Positions 1 to 7,526 of a DNA stretch of 22,346 bases are shown here, piece after piece. The stretch comes from CAYLSV01 sp964386435 (lineage in GTDB: Bacteria > Planctomycetota > Phycisphaerae > Tepidisphaerales > Tepidisphaeraceae): the NCBI GenBank assembly GCA_964386435.1, contig CAYLSV010000053.1:1-22346 (forward strand), given 5' to 3'. The notes under the pieces are model-generated. The model worked only from the letters and a program-made list of their open reading frames with translations. It had not been told where the DNA came from and did not search any database. The position numbers and the translations under genes were made by a program. The stretch's first letter is position 1; each line of letters opens with the position of its first letter.

Positions 1-72
1 GGGGCTACGCACGTGATCCAAGTGCGTCGAGAAGCGTGCGTAGCCCCGCTGCTACGCAGCGGTGGGGGCTTC
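1..72. repeat. REP/BIME-like repeat, type A, cut by the window edge
   Basis: Bases 1-13 and 35-47 are perfect inverted copies (GGGGCTACGCACG and its complement). From 40 the plus strand reads GTAG followed by a hairpin, CCGCTGC-TAC-GCAGCGG at 46-62, with a further CC/GG extension interrupted by a bulged T. The minus-strand reading of 1-8 starts a second GTAG unit that runs off the window. The GTAG-plus-hairpin unit recurs almost unchanged at 5495-5587. It lies just beyond the serS stop codon. GTAG/GGAG next to an imperfect hairpin is the known signature of REP sequences; membership here is inferred from pattern alone. Confidence 0.7.
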
Positions 73-97
73 TTGTGTGTCGACCTGCGGGTGACGT

Positions 98-1387
98 TCA
101 CTCGCCGATCCGCTCCCGCCCGTGCAGGTACGGTCGCAGGGCCGCGGGCACCGTGATCGTGCCGTCCTTTTGCTGGTGGTTCTCCAGGAGCGGGATCAGC
201 AGCCGCGGGCTGGCAGCGACGGTGTTGTTGAGCGTGTGGCAGAACTTCGTCTGNNNNNNNNNNTATCGCAGGTTCAGCCGGCGGGCTTGGTAGTCGTAGA
301 GGCGGCTGGCCGAGTGCGTCTCGCCGTAACCGGTCGCCGGGTCGCCGTCTTTCACGCGGCTGGGCATGAACGTCTCGATGTCGAACCGGGCGGCGTTCTT
401 TGCCCCAATGTCGCCGGCACAGCAATCGACCACGCGGTACGGCAGCTCGAGCTTCTGCAAAAGCTCCTCGCTGTAGCCGAGCATCTTCTGGTGCCACTCG
501 CGGCTCATCGTCGCGTCGGCCTCGCAGATGACGACCTGCTCGCACTTGTCGAACTGGTGGACCCGGTAGAACCCGGCCGTGTCCTTGCCGTAGGTGCCGG
601 CCTCGCGGCGGAAGCAGGTGCTGACCGTCGCGTACGTCAGCGGCAACTGGCTCTCGTCGAGCACCTCGTTCATGTGGAGCGCCGTCAACCCGACCTCGCC
701 GGTGCCGACGAGGAAGAGGTCGTCGTCGCCGACGTGGTACGTGTCCTCGCGGCCATCGGGGAAGAAGCCGGTGCCGACGAGGGCGTCCTCCCGCACCAGC
801 ACCGGCACCGTGGCGGCGGTGAAGCCGTGTTCGCCGACCATCATGTCGAACGCCAGCCGCAGCACGGCGTTGTGCAGCTCGGCCCCCAGCCCCGTCAGCA
901 CGTAGCTGCGGCTGCCGGCGAGCCGGACGCCCGCCTCGAAGTTGGCCAGCTTGTGCTTCTTCGCCAAATCGATGTGGCTGAGCGGCTCGAAATCGAACGC
1001 CGTCGGGGCGCCGTGGTGCCGCAGCACGACGTTGTCGGCCTCCGTCTTGCCGTCCGGCACATCCTCATCCGGCGGCAACGGCACCTTCAGCGCCGCCTGC
1101 CGGAACCGCGCTTCCAACGCCTTCGCCTCAGTTTCGGCGGCTTTGACCTGCTCCTTGAGCTGCCCGACCTCGGCGATCTTCGCCTGCCGCTCGGTTGGAT
1201 CCTTAATCTTGCCGATCGCCTTGCTGGCGGCGTTCTGGTCGGCCCGCAGCGCCTCGAACCGCTGCTGCGTCTCCCGCCACGCCGCCTCGTCGGCGAGGAT
1301 GGCGTCGATGTCGACGTCGTAGTGCTTCCGCCGGGCACCGTCCCGGTAGCGTTCGGGGTGGGCACGCAGATCCTTGAGGTCGATCAT
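98..1387 (-). CDS. serS: Serine--tRNA ligase
   Basis: Class II aminoacyl-tRNA synthetase that charges tRNA(Ser), and tRNA(Sec) where present, in the cytoplasm. The start at MIDLKDLR is the family's usual N-terminus. An in-frame extension to 1435 would translate a repeat element, so it was rejected. The length is 429 aa, close to the E. coli enzyme (430 aa). A charged helical segment at roughly residues 30-100 fits the tRNA-binding coiled-coil arm. Motif 2 is seen as TCFRREAG, and motif 3 lies in the stretch with GDIGAKNAARFDIE and GETHSASRLYDYQARR. Ten N at 254-263 interrupt the gene after the NLR of the ARRLNLR segment. The frame happens to be kept, but comparison with the Thermus enzyme suggests the true loop may be a few residues longer. 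It is separated from rpsG by a terminator, so it is probably transcribed on its own. Confidence 0.96.
   Translation of the reverse strand: MIDLKDLRAHPERYRDGARRKHYDVDIDAILADEAAWRETQQRFEALRADQNAASKAIGKIKDPTERQAKIAEVGQLKEQVKAAETEAKALEARFRQAALKVPLPPDEDVPDGKTEADNVVLRHHGAPTAFDFEPLSHIDLAKKHKLANFEAGVRLAGSRSYVLTGLGAELHNAVLRLAFDMMVGEHGFTAATVPVLVREDALVGTGFFPDGREDTYHVGDDDLFLVGTGEVGLTALHMNEVLDESQLPLTYATVSTCFRREAGTYGKDTAGFYRVHQFDKCEQVVICEADATMSREWHQKMLGYSEELLQKLELPYRVVDCCAGDIGAKNAARFDIETFMPSRVKDGDPATGYGETHSASRLYDYQARRLNLRXXXXQTKFCHTLNNTVAASPRLLIPLLENHQQKDGTITVPAALRPYLHGRERIGE
254..263. other. Assembly gap (10 N) inside serS
   Basis: Ten consecutive N. The second N run in the window is also exactly ten long and breaks its gene's frame, so the value is probably a placeholder rather than a measured length. 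Here the flanking codons stay in frame (NLR before, QTKFCHTLNN after). Confidence 0.95.
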
Positions 1388-1423
1388 GGTGAGGTTGTAG
1401 GCGCAAGGCGGTGAATCGTCCCG

Positions 1424-1506
1424 GACCTGCGGCACGTGGTGCCGCGGCTACCGCGAGCGCATGACAGACATTGCTGCGATAGCCGCGGCACCACGTGCCG
1501 CAGGTC
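1424..1506. repeat. REP/BIME-like repeat, type B (perfect 26-bp inverted arms)
   Basis: The arms at 1424-1449 and 1481-1506 are perfect reverse complements over 26 bp, separated by 31 bp. Each arm contains its own hairpin, GCGGCAC-GTG-GTGCCGC, which includes a CACGTG box. On the minus strand the left arm is preceded by GTAG at its inner end; the right arm has ATAG instead. A closely related copy lies at 18445-18511. It sits between the rpsG terminator and serS, where the serS promoter would be expected. Confidence 0.8.
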
Positions 1507-1510
1507 ACAA

Positions 1511-1545
1511 CATTAAAGAACCCGCGTCATACACGACGCGGGTTC
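1511..1545 (-). terminator. Rho-independent terminator of rpsL-rpsG
   Basis: On the minus strand the stem GAACCCGCGTC (1545-1535) and GACGCGGGTTC (1528-1518) encloses a 6-nt loop and is followed by TTTAATG. The 11-bp stem is perfect. It starts about 35 bases after the rpsG stop codon and closes the ribosomal protein operon before serS. Confidence 0.85.
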
Positions 1546-1578
1546 CAGAATCCGTCAGGCGATGACCATTACCGACCA

Positions 1579-2064
1579 TTACCACGCGAAGTGGGCGAAC
1601 GCCTTGTTCGCTTCGGCCATGCGGTGGGTTTGCTCACGCTTGTTGATCGCGTTGCCTTCCTTGTTGAAGGCGGCGACGATCTCTTCGGCCAAGACGTGGC
1701 TGGTCGGCTTGCCGACGCCGCGGCGGCGGCCGCGGATGGCCTCGAGCATCCAGCGGATCGCCAGGCTCTGTTGCCGCTTGCGGTTGACCTGCATCGGCAC
1801 CTGGTAGTTCGCCCCGCCGACCCGCTTGCTGCGGACCTCGACGAACGGCTTGACATTCTCAACCGCCGCCTCGAAGACCTCGATCGGGTCGGCGTCGGTG
1901 ATCTTCTTGCCGACCTGCTCCATCGCGTCGTAGAAGACAGTCTGGGCGGTCAGCTTCTTGCCGTCGAGCATCAGGCAGTTGATGAACTTGCTGACCAGCT
2001 CGTTGTTGAAGCGGGGGTCGGGCTTGAGCTGGCTCGCGCTGGAGGTGAACTTTTTGTATGCCAT
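1579..2064 (-). CDS. rpsG: 30S ribosomal protein S7 (uS7)
   Basis: Primary 16S rRNA-binding protein that nucleates assembly of the 30S head and lines the E site. The 161-aa length fits the family (about 156 aa). Conserved stretches include KFINCLMLDGKK, KPFVEVRSKRVGGANYQVP, RRGVGKPTSH and a C-terminal segment with REQTHRMAEANKAFAHF. The ATG start at 2064 gives the usual MAYKKF-like beginning. It follows rpsL after 23 bases and is read from the same message. No strong Shine-Dalgarno sequence is visible in that short gap, so re-initiation after rpsL is plausible. In many bacteria fusA and tuf follow; here a terminator and serS do. Confidence 0.97.
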   Translation of the reverse strand: MAYKKFTSSASQLKPDPRFNNELVSKFINCLMLDGKKLTAQTVFYDAMEQVGKKITDADPIEVFEAAVENVKPFVEVRSKRVGGANYQVPMQVNRKRQQSLAIRWMLEAIRGRRRGVGKPTSHVLAEEIVAAFNKEGNAINKREQTHRMAEANKAFAHFAW

Positions 2065-2087
2065 GACAGAAAATCAGCTGGAAAGCC

Positions 2088-2459
2088 TTACTTGCCCTTC
2101 TTCTTACCGTACTTGCTGCGGCTGCGGTTGCGGCCGTCGACGCCCAAGGTGTCGAGCTTGCCGCGGATAATGTGGTAACGCACGCCCGGCAAATCCCGGA
2201 CGCGGCCGCCGCGGATCAGCACAATGCTGTGCTCCTGCAGGTTGTGGCCCTCACCCGGGATGTAGGCGGTGACTTCCTTACCGTTGGAGAGCCGCACGCG
2301 GGCGATTTTGCGCAGCGCGGAGTTGGGCTTCTTGGGCGTCTGGGTCTTGACCTGAAGGCACACGCCACGCTTTTGCGGGCAGGCGTTGAGGTCCTTGACC
2401 TTGTTGGTGGCCGCCGGCGATTTGCGGGGCCGCTTCACGAGCTGGTTAATCGTCGGCAT
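2088..2459 (-). CDS. rpsL: 30S ribosomal protein S12 (uS12) with Arg at position 88
   Basis: Decoding-centre protein of the small subunit. The start at MPTINQLV (2459) gives 123 aa and an ungapped alignment to the first ~90 residues of the E. coli protein. The in-frame stretch upstream to 2585 is not S12-like and was left out. Conserved blocks are CPQKRGVC (27-34), TPKKPNSALRK (41-51) and GEGHNLQEHS (69-78). Lys43 is retained. Residue 88, Lys in E. coli (RVKDLPG), is Arg here (RVRDLPG, codon CGG). That change is a classic streptomycin-resistance substitution in E. coli and Mycobacterium tuberculosis. It is the first gene of the rpsL-rpsG operon and is divergent from the protease gene across a 251-bp spacer. 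Confidence 0.97.
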   Translation of the reverse strand: MPTINQLVKRPRKSPAATNKVKDLNACPQKRGVCLQVKTQTPKKPNSALRKIARVRLSNGKEVTAYIPGEGHNLQEHSIVLIRGGRVRDLPGVRYHIIRGKLDTLGVDGRNRSRSKYGKKKGK

Positions 2460-2615
2460 CGGGCGGGGCGGAAGGAGCGGTCGGAAAACGGGTCGAAACG
2501 AACGCCGCACCCGGGAAGTGCCCGGAGCGGCGGTCGGCCACAGTAGACCCCGCCCCGCCGCCGGACAAGCGGCAAGGCTCATCAACGGCGATTGTGCCGG
2601 AATCTGCGAAACGAG

Positions 2616-2643
2616 TTGGCGTTCTTCGGGTCCGTTCTATTAT
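2616..2643 (+). promoter_or_regulatory. Candidate sigma-70-type promoter of the protease gene
   Basis: TTGGCG at 2616-2621 and TATTAT at 2638-2643 are separated by 16 bp and point toward the protease start 68 bp downstream. The predicted leader contains a GC-rich hairpin (2654-2663 with 2667-2676, one mismatch, 3-nt loop). The rest of the 2460-2710 spacer holds no gene. A minus-strand promoter for rpsL must lie there too, but I could not pick one out. Confidence 0.45.
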
Positions 2644-2710
2644 GCTGCTGCCAGGCCCGGACGCCGCGTCGGGGCCGAACTCGTGACACACGATTTGTTG
2701 GGGTATTGCC

Positions 2711-4528
2711 GTGACACGTTTCAGACTGACTCTTGTGGTGCCGCTGGTGACGCTGTTGCTGAGCATCGGCTTGGTCGCCGCGGCCGTGGCCGACACGGTG
2801 ACGCTCACCGACGGCACCGTGCTCGAGGGCAAGGCCCGCACGATGGGCTCGAGCGTCTCGATCCGGTTGTCCGACGGCTCGATGCGGCTGATCCCCAAGG
2901 ACCAGGTCGCCGAGATCAACGGCGAGCCGATCTCCGGCGGCGGCTCGACCGGCGGCAGCCGCATTGGCGGCACCAAGGGCTTTGGCCAGATCAAGACCCA
3001 GGCCGACAACGTCAGCGCGCCGATCGTCGCGGTGAGCTTGTGGGAGAAGTTCCTCAAGCGGCCCGACCTCTCGCCGGAGGACAAGGAAGCCGCCGAGGCC
3101 GAGCTGGCCAAGTGGCAAAAGCTCAATGACGACGGGGCCGAGAAGATCCGCGGCAAGTGGGTCGGCGGCGAGGAGCGCGAGGCGCTGATGGAAAAGGTTC
3201 GCACGCTCATCGAGGAGGCCCAGGCCGCCGAGGAGACGAGCATGCGGGTCGCGGTGCAAAAGTACCAGAAGGCTTTGTCGCTTTACCCCGACAGCTTCGA
3301 GGCCAACTTCCGACTGGGCTACTTCAACCTCAACAAGGGCGGCTTTGACAACGTCGATTTGGCCGTCCGCAGTCTGGAGCGGGCGGTGCGGTTGGCGCCG
3401 AACAACCCTGAAGCGCTCAACAACCTGGCCATCGCGTACAACTTCGACCGCAATTATCAGCGGAGCGTCGATCTCATGTGGCGGGCCGTCGAGCAGACGG
3501 ACGACAAGGAGCTGGTCCAGAACCTGGCCAACGCCTTGTTCAACGCGCCGCGTGGCATGATCCAGTCGAACCCGCGGGTCCGCCGGGTCTACGACGACGC
3601 GCAGTTGTTGTTCCGCAAGCACGGCGTCAGCGGCGGGGCCGGGACGTGGATTTACCTGCCCTACGGCTGGACCGACGCCCGGCGGGCCGCCGAGGGCAAG
3701 CCGCCGATCGACGAGGAGGGCGGCCCGCCCGGGGTGCAGGGCAACGGCAGTGGCTTTTTCATCACGCCTGACGGCTATCTGATCACCAACGAGCACGTCG
3801 CCGGCAAGGGCGAGGGCTACTTCTATCGCGTCCGCATGGACGCCCGCACTGCCGAAGACGGCGAGCCGGCGGAGTATCTGGCCCGCGTCGTCGCCATCGA
3901 TGACGAGTGGGACGTGGCTCTGTTGAAGGTCGACTTGCCCGAAGGCGAGACGGTGCCGTACCTCGACATTCTGCCCGACGACTTCCCGCCCGAGGCCAGC
4001 GACGTGATGGTGCTGGGCTACCCGGCCACCGGGCAGCGCGGACTTGACCGGTCGATGCAGGTCGCCAGCGGCAGCGTCAAAAGCATTAACGAGGGCGACG
4101 AGCACGAGGTGTGGTTCGACCTTTCGACCACCCGCGGCAACTCCGGCGGCCCGATCGTCAACCGCCTCGGCCAAGTGGTCGGCATTCTGACGGCCGGGCG
4201 GACGGTGGACAACATCACCTACGTCCTGGGCGTTGGTCCGCGGCAGATCCGCGACTTCTTCGACGGCATCCCCGAGGAGGACATGCCCGAGCTGCCGTCG
4301 CTGCGGGAGAACGTCGAGCCGATGGAAAATGTTGACCTCGCCGCCAACGCCCGCCAAGCGACGCTCTTGGTCATCATCATCCGCGGTGAACTCCCCGACG
4401 ATGAGGCAGAATCCGAAGGCGACGCCGAGGGTGGCGGCGCCGAGGACGAAGCCGGCGAGGACGAGGCCGCCCCGGACGGCCCGATGCAACCGGGCTCCAC
4501 CGGCCGCACGACCGAGCGTGGCATGTGA
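2711..4528 (+). CDS. Secreted TPR-containing trypsin-like serine protease
   Basis: 605-aa exported protein beginning at GTG. Residues 1-28 are a typical signal peptide (hydrophobic core, AVA-D cleavage site), which supports this start. Residues 28-70 form a small beta-rich module (DGTVLEGKAR, LSDGSMRLIPKDQV) often seen at the N-terminus of planctomycete exported proteins. Residues about 175-300 hold TPR-like repeats (PNNPEALNNLAIAYNF). Residues about 345-510 are the S1C-type protease domain with the triad His362 (NEHVAG), Asp401 (DEWDVALLKV) and Ser478 (RGNSGGP). No PDZ domain follows, unlike DegP/HtrA; the protein ends in an Asp/Glu-rich, probably disordered tail. The TPRs probably select substrates or partners in the periplasm. 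The substrate is unknown. Confidence 0.9.
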   Translation: MTRFRLTLVVPLVTLLLSIGLVAAAVADTVTLTDGTVLEGKARTMGSSVSIRLSDGSMRLIPKDQVAEINGEPISGGGSTGGSRIGGTKGFGQIKTQADNVSAPIVAVSLWEKFLKRPDLSPEDKEAAEAELAKWQKLNDDGAEKIRGKWVGGEEREALMEKVRTLIEEAQAAEETSMRVAVQKYQKALSLYPDSFEANFRLGYFNLNKGGFDNVDLAVRSLERAVRLAPNNPEALNNLAIAYNFDRNYQRSVDLMWRAVEQTDDKELVQNLANALFNAPRGMIQSNPRVRRVYDDAQLLFRKHGVSGGAGTWIYLPYGWTDARRAAEGKPPIDEEGGPPGVQGNGSGFFITPDGYLITNEHVAGKGEGYFYRVRMDARTAEDGEPAEYLARVVAIDDEWDVALLKVDLPEGETVPYLDILPDDFPPEASDVMVLGYPATGQRGLDRSMQVASGSVKSINEGDEHEVWFDLSTTRGNSGGPIVNRLGQVVGILTAGRTVDNITYVLGVGPRQIRDFFDGIPEEDMPELPSLRENVEPMENVDLAANARQATLLVIIIRGELPDDEAESEGDAEGGGAEDEAGEDEAAPDGPMQPGSTGRTTERGM

Positions 4529-4552
4529 TGTGATTCCAATCTGCACCAAGTC

Positions 4553-4589
4553 ACGCCCCCGCAGGTTCGACCTGTGGGGGCGTTGTTCT
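4553..4589 (+). terminator. Rho-independent terminator of the protease gene
   Basis: The 14-bp stem ACGCCCCCGCAGGT (4553-4566) pairs with 4570-4583 with one G-T wobble around a 3-nt loop, and is followed by a T-rich TTGTTCT. It starts 25 bases after the protease stop codon and separates this gene from the convergent methyltransferase. Confidence 0.88.
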
Positions 4590-4620
4590 GGATGATGCCT
4601 GTTGCCCCGGCTTCTGGCCT

Positions 4621-5439
4621 TCAGATGCGGACCTTCACCGCCCGCAGCGCGAGAAACATCGGGATCTCTTTGCGAGCGGCGTTCTCGGCCTTCTGCCTCG
4701 GGCCGGGTTGGCTTTCGCGATGGCTGGGCCACTCTTCGAGGGCGTCGATGAGCAAGCCGGCTTGGCGTAGCGGTTTGACGTAGCCCTCGATCGGGCGGTG
4801 GAAGCTCCACGTGTACCCGCCCTCGCCGCCGCGGCCGGGGTGGGTGACGATCGGTTCACGCCGCGGCAGCAGGTAGCGGTCGACCCGCCGGTACTGCACG
4901 TCCACCTGGCCGTCCCAGCCCCAGCCGCTTTGGCGGAAGCTGCGGAACGCCGGGTGCATCATGACGACGACCAGCCACCCGCCGGGCTTGAGCACCGCCG
5001 CCGCCCCTTCGAACACCGGGCGGGGCTTGTCGATGTTCTGGATCGACAGCACGCACGCCGCCGCGTCGAACGTCCCCGCCTCAAGCCACGGCACGCCGAT
5101 GAGATCGCGGGCGTCGCCGACGTGGAATTGGATCTCCGCGTCCGACCGCTCGCGGGCGCTGCGGATCAAATCCTCGCTCGCATCCACGCCCACCGCGTCC
5201 GCCCCGTTGGCGTGCAGCTGCCGACACAACACGCCCTGCCCGCAGGCGATGTCCAGGACCTTGCGGTCGGCAGCTTGCCCGAGCAGCTTCATTGTGCCCG
5301 GCAGGACGACCTCGCGATGGAAGTCACTGCCCTCGTCGCCGACCAGCCCGTCGTACCACGCCGCCGCCGGCTGCCAGTCCGTCTTCGCCGGGCGGTCATC
5401 ACGACGAGAACGTCGAACACGTCGAGGCGGCGGCGGCAT
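4621..5439 (-). CDS. Class I SAM-dependent methyltransferase
   Basis: 272 aa. The SAM-binding motif I is VLDIACGQG (61-69), followed by GVDASEDLI as the acidic motif II region and HVGDARDL as motif III. FDAAACVLSIQNIDKP corresponds to the motif IV region, and LKPGGWLVVVMMHPAFR to the post-motif strand typical of UbiE/Methyltransf_11-like enzymes. The C-terminal part (GGYTWSFHRPIEGYVKPL) resembles small-molecule methyltransferases in which the group after the core caps the active site. The substrate cannot be told. The first 20 residues are basic and proline-rich and may not be part of the mature fold. It is a single gene, convergent with the protease and divergent from the dockerin protein across a repeat-bearing spacer. 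Confidence 0.85.
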   Translation of the reverse strand: MPPPPRRVRRSRRDDRPAKTDWQPAAAWYDGLVGDEGSDFHREVVLPGTMKLLGQAADRKVLDIACGQGVLCRQLHANGADAVGVDASEDLIRSARERSDAEIQFHVGDARDLIGVPWLEAGTFDAAACVLSIQNIDKPRPVFEGAAAVLKPGGWLVVVMMHPAFRSFRQSGWGWDGQVDVQYRRVDRYLLPRREPIVTHPGRGGEGGYTWSFHRPIEGYVKPLRQAGLLIDALEEWPSHRESQPGPRQKAENAARKEIPMFLALRAVKVRI

Positions 5440-5494
5440 GATCGGAGCGTAGTCGGCCCCGCAGGTGTCTCTTTCCGTTGCATGCGTCGCTGAA

Positions 5495-5587
5495 ACCCCT
5501 ACCGCTGCGTAGCAGCGGGGCTACGCGCGGAAACCATGCACGTCGATAAGCAGGTGCAGCCCCGCTGCTACGCAGCGGTGGGGGCTT
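5495..5587. repeat. REP/BIME-like repeat, type A
   Basis: Two near-identical units in inverted orientation. The left unit, read on the minus strand, starts with GTAG (5524-5521) and contains the hairpin now at 5502-5518. The right unit, on the plus strand, contains the identical hairpin CCGCTGC-TAC-GCAGCGG at 5562-5578, with GCAG in place of GTAG. Both end in a bulged GGTGGGG/GGTAGGGG extension. It sits in the divergent spacer between the methyltransferase and the dockerin protein and repeats the sequence at 40-72. Confidence 0.82.
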
Positions 5588-5621
5588 CGGCGATGTTGAG
5601 ATGTGACTTCGCTTTTCATGT

Positions 5622-5627
5622 AGGAAG
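5622..5627 (+). promoter_or_regulatory. Ribosome binding site that decides a TTG start
   Basis: AGGAAG at 5622-5627 ends 6 bases before the TTG at 5634. The next in-frame ATG at 5661 has no such site, so the TTG is the better start for the dockerin protein. Confidence 0.7.
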
Positions 5628-5633
5628 TTTGCT

Positions 5634-7526
5634 TTGACGCCGTCGCCCGGTCGCGTCACGATGCGGCTCATGAACCGCCTCGCATGCGTCGATCGCCTCG
5701 AACCTCGCCGGCTGCTGGCCATGGACTTGCCGCTGCACGTCAACGTCGGCGGCGGTGGGTGGCAGCTCGACGCCATCGACCGCACCTTCCGCCCCGACAC
5801 CCCTTTCGTCACCGGCGGCTCCGACCAATTGGGCGACGACGCCGAAGGCATGAGCGGCTTCGGCACCCGCCGGGTGGGCCCGCAGATCGACGTCGCCGTG
5901 CCCGTGCCCGACGGCGACTACGCCCTGCTGCTGTCGTTTTTGAACAATTCGCGGCAGGGCACGCTCTCGCGGTTCGACGTCTTTGCCGAAGGCGAGCTGA
6001 TCCTCGACGACATCGGCATCTTCGGCAGCGGCGGCCAGGTGCGGGCGGCCCAAGTCGCCGTCGCCGACGGGCAGCTTGACGCTCGACTCGTCGGCGTCGA
6101 CGGCCCGGCCCACCTCGCGGCGTTCAGCCTCGTGCCGCTGGACGCTTCGGCCGACGTGCGGCCGTACACATGGCCCAACCTCTCGCCCGCCGCCGCCGAG
6201 GTCGTGGCCGCGAGCCACCTGCGGGCCATCGGGCAGGGCCTGTTCCTGTCGGCCTCGGAGGATCGGTTCGGCCGCTACCCCGACACGCTCGCCGAGCTGG
6301 CCCGCGACGAGTTGCTGACCGACGAGAACCTCTTCGCCTCACCCCGCGCCGGCTCGAAGCAAACGCAGAGCCTGCTCGACGCCCGGCAACGGGCGGCGTT
6401 GGCGGCCGTGCAGGATGACTTCGTCTACCTCGCCGCCGGCGAGCGGGCGCTGGACCTGGGGCCGGATGACCCGATCGCCCACGAAGATCTCCGGCAGGTC
6501 GCCGGGTCGATCATAATGCTGTTCGGCGACGGCCGGGTGGAGCGGCTCGATCGTTCCGCCTCCGCGACGCTGCTGAACGTGCCCGCCGCCCCGCCGAGCG
6601 ACCCCGCCCCGCCGCCGCTGGGGCTGTTGACCGATCCAGGCATCGACGACGTCCGGCAGGATTTGGCCGTGCTGGCGCACGCTGCGGCGATGTACGAGAT
6701 CGACTTCAACCGCCAGCCCGACAGCCTCGGCCAGCTGTACGACCTCGGCTACATCACCGCCGCCGGCGGCGATGCGAGCACGTTGCTCAGCGAACGCGTC
6801 GGCACCGTCGCCCCGTTCCCCGAGGGCGACCCCCGCCTCGCCGTTTGGCTTGCGGTGAACACCGACTACGCGTTGATCAACCAGACCGACACGTTCCGCC
6901 GCGACCTGCTGCCGGTGATCCATGAGAAGTCAGCAAGCGTGCCATCGGGCAGCACGGCCCGCGTTCTCAGCACGCCATCGAGTGGTGTCCGCGTCGTCAC
7001 GGCCCACCACCTCGCCGAAGCGCGGGCTCGGCTGCTGCCGCCGGAGGTGACGGGGTTGGCGTACGACGTCGACGCGAACCAGTTCACCGCCACCTTCAGC
7101 GAGTGGCCGATGGACGGTTTGGAGGCAGAGCCGCTGTGGATCATTGATGTTGATGGCAGCCTGAGGGGCACGACCGGTGCCCGCTTTGATCAAGCCGACA
7201 ACACCCGCCGGTTCACCCTCGGCGAATTGCCCAACGGCGACCACGTCGCCACCCTCGGCGGCGCGTCGCACAGCTTTTTCACCCTTGCCGGCGACGCCAA
7301 CCGGGACCGCGTGGTGAACCTCGCCGACTTCGGCATCCTGCGCCAAAACTTCGGCCAAGCGGCCCAATTCACCGGTGCCGACTTTGACCGCAGCGGCCGC
7401 GTCGATTTGAGCGACTTCGGCATCCTGCGTGCCAACTTCGGCACCCGCCTCGACCCGCAGGCCACCGCCTGGTCCAGCCTGTTCGGCAACAACACCCGCC
7501 GCTCGGCTGATGGGATCTTTAGGTAG
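5634..7526 (+). CDS. LEPR-XLL / malectin-like / pseudopilin-like / dockerin surface protein
   Basis: 630 aa, TTG start chosen by the Shine-Dalgarno site. Residues ~15-30 carry DRLEPRRLLA, the LEPR-XLL motif found at the N-terminus of planctomycete surface proteins. Residues ~35-168 read like a malectin-type carbohydrate-binding domain (VNVGGGGWQLDA, VPVPDGDYALLLSF, RFDVFAEGELILDDI). Residues ~190-310 and ~335-460 each start with a helix plus a (R/N)xPDxL motif (FGRYPDTLAEL, FNRQPDSLGQL). The first continues to LFGDGRVERLD, like the C-terminal part of planctomycete pseudopilins. Residues 553-602 hold two calcium-loop repeats (GDANRDRVVNLADFG, DFDRSGRVDLSDFG), a type I dockerin. Probably cell-surface and sugar-binding; no enzyme domain is seen. 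The last 8 bases overlap the convergent glycosyltransferase. Confidence 0.85.
   Translation: MTPSPGRVTMRLMNRLACVDRLEPRRLLAMDLPLHVNVGGGGWQLDAIDRTFRPDTPFVTGGSDQLGDDAEGMSGFGTRRVGPQIDVAVPVPDGDYALLLSFLNNSRQGTLSRFDVFAEGELILDDIGIFGSGGQVRAAQVAVADGQLDARLVGVDGPAHLAAFSLVPLDASADVRPYTWPNLSPAAAEVVAASHLRAIGQGLFLSASEDRFGRYPDTLAELARDELLTDENLFASPRAGSKQTQSLLDARQRAALAAVQDDFVYLAAGERALDLGPDDPIAHEDLRQVAGSIIMLFGDGRVERLDRSASATLLNVPAAPPSDPAPPPLGLLTDPGIDDVRQDLAVLAHAAAMYEIDFNRQPDSLGQLYDLGYITAAGGDASTLLSERVGTVAPFPEGDPRLAVWLAVNTDYALINQTDTFRRDLLPVIHEKSASVPSGSTARVLSTPSSGVRVVTAHHLAEARARLLPPEVTGLAYDVDANQFTATFSEWPMDGLEAEPLWIIDVDGSLRGTTGARFDQADNTRRFTLGELPNGDHVATLGGASHSFFTLAGDANRDRVVNLADFGILRQNFGQAAQFTGADFDRSGRVDLSDFGILRANFGTRLDPQATAWSSLFGNNTRRSADGIFR

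Noticed and set aside
1388..1435. N-terminal extension of SerRS beginning MPQVRDD
   Set aside because: It would translate part of the type B repeat arm; SerRS proteins begin at MIDLKDLR.
2582..4810. A 742-codon open frame on the minus strand across the protease gene
   Set aside because: Antisense shadow of a GC-rich gene. The plus strand has a signal peptide, a full catalytic triad, a promoter and a terminator.
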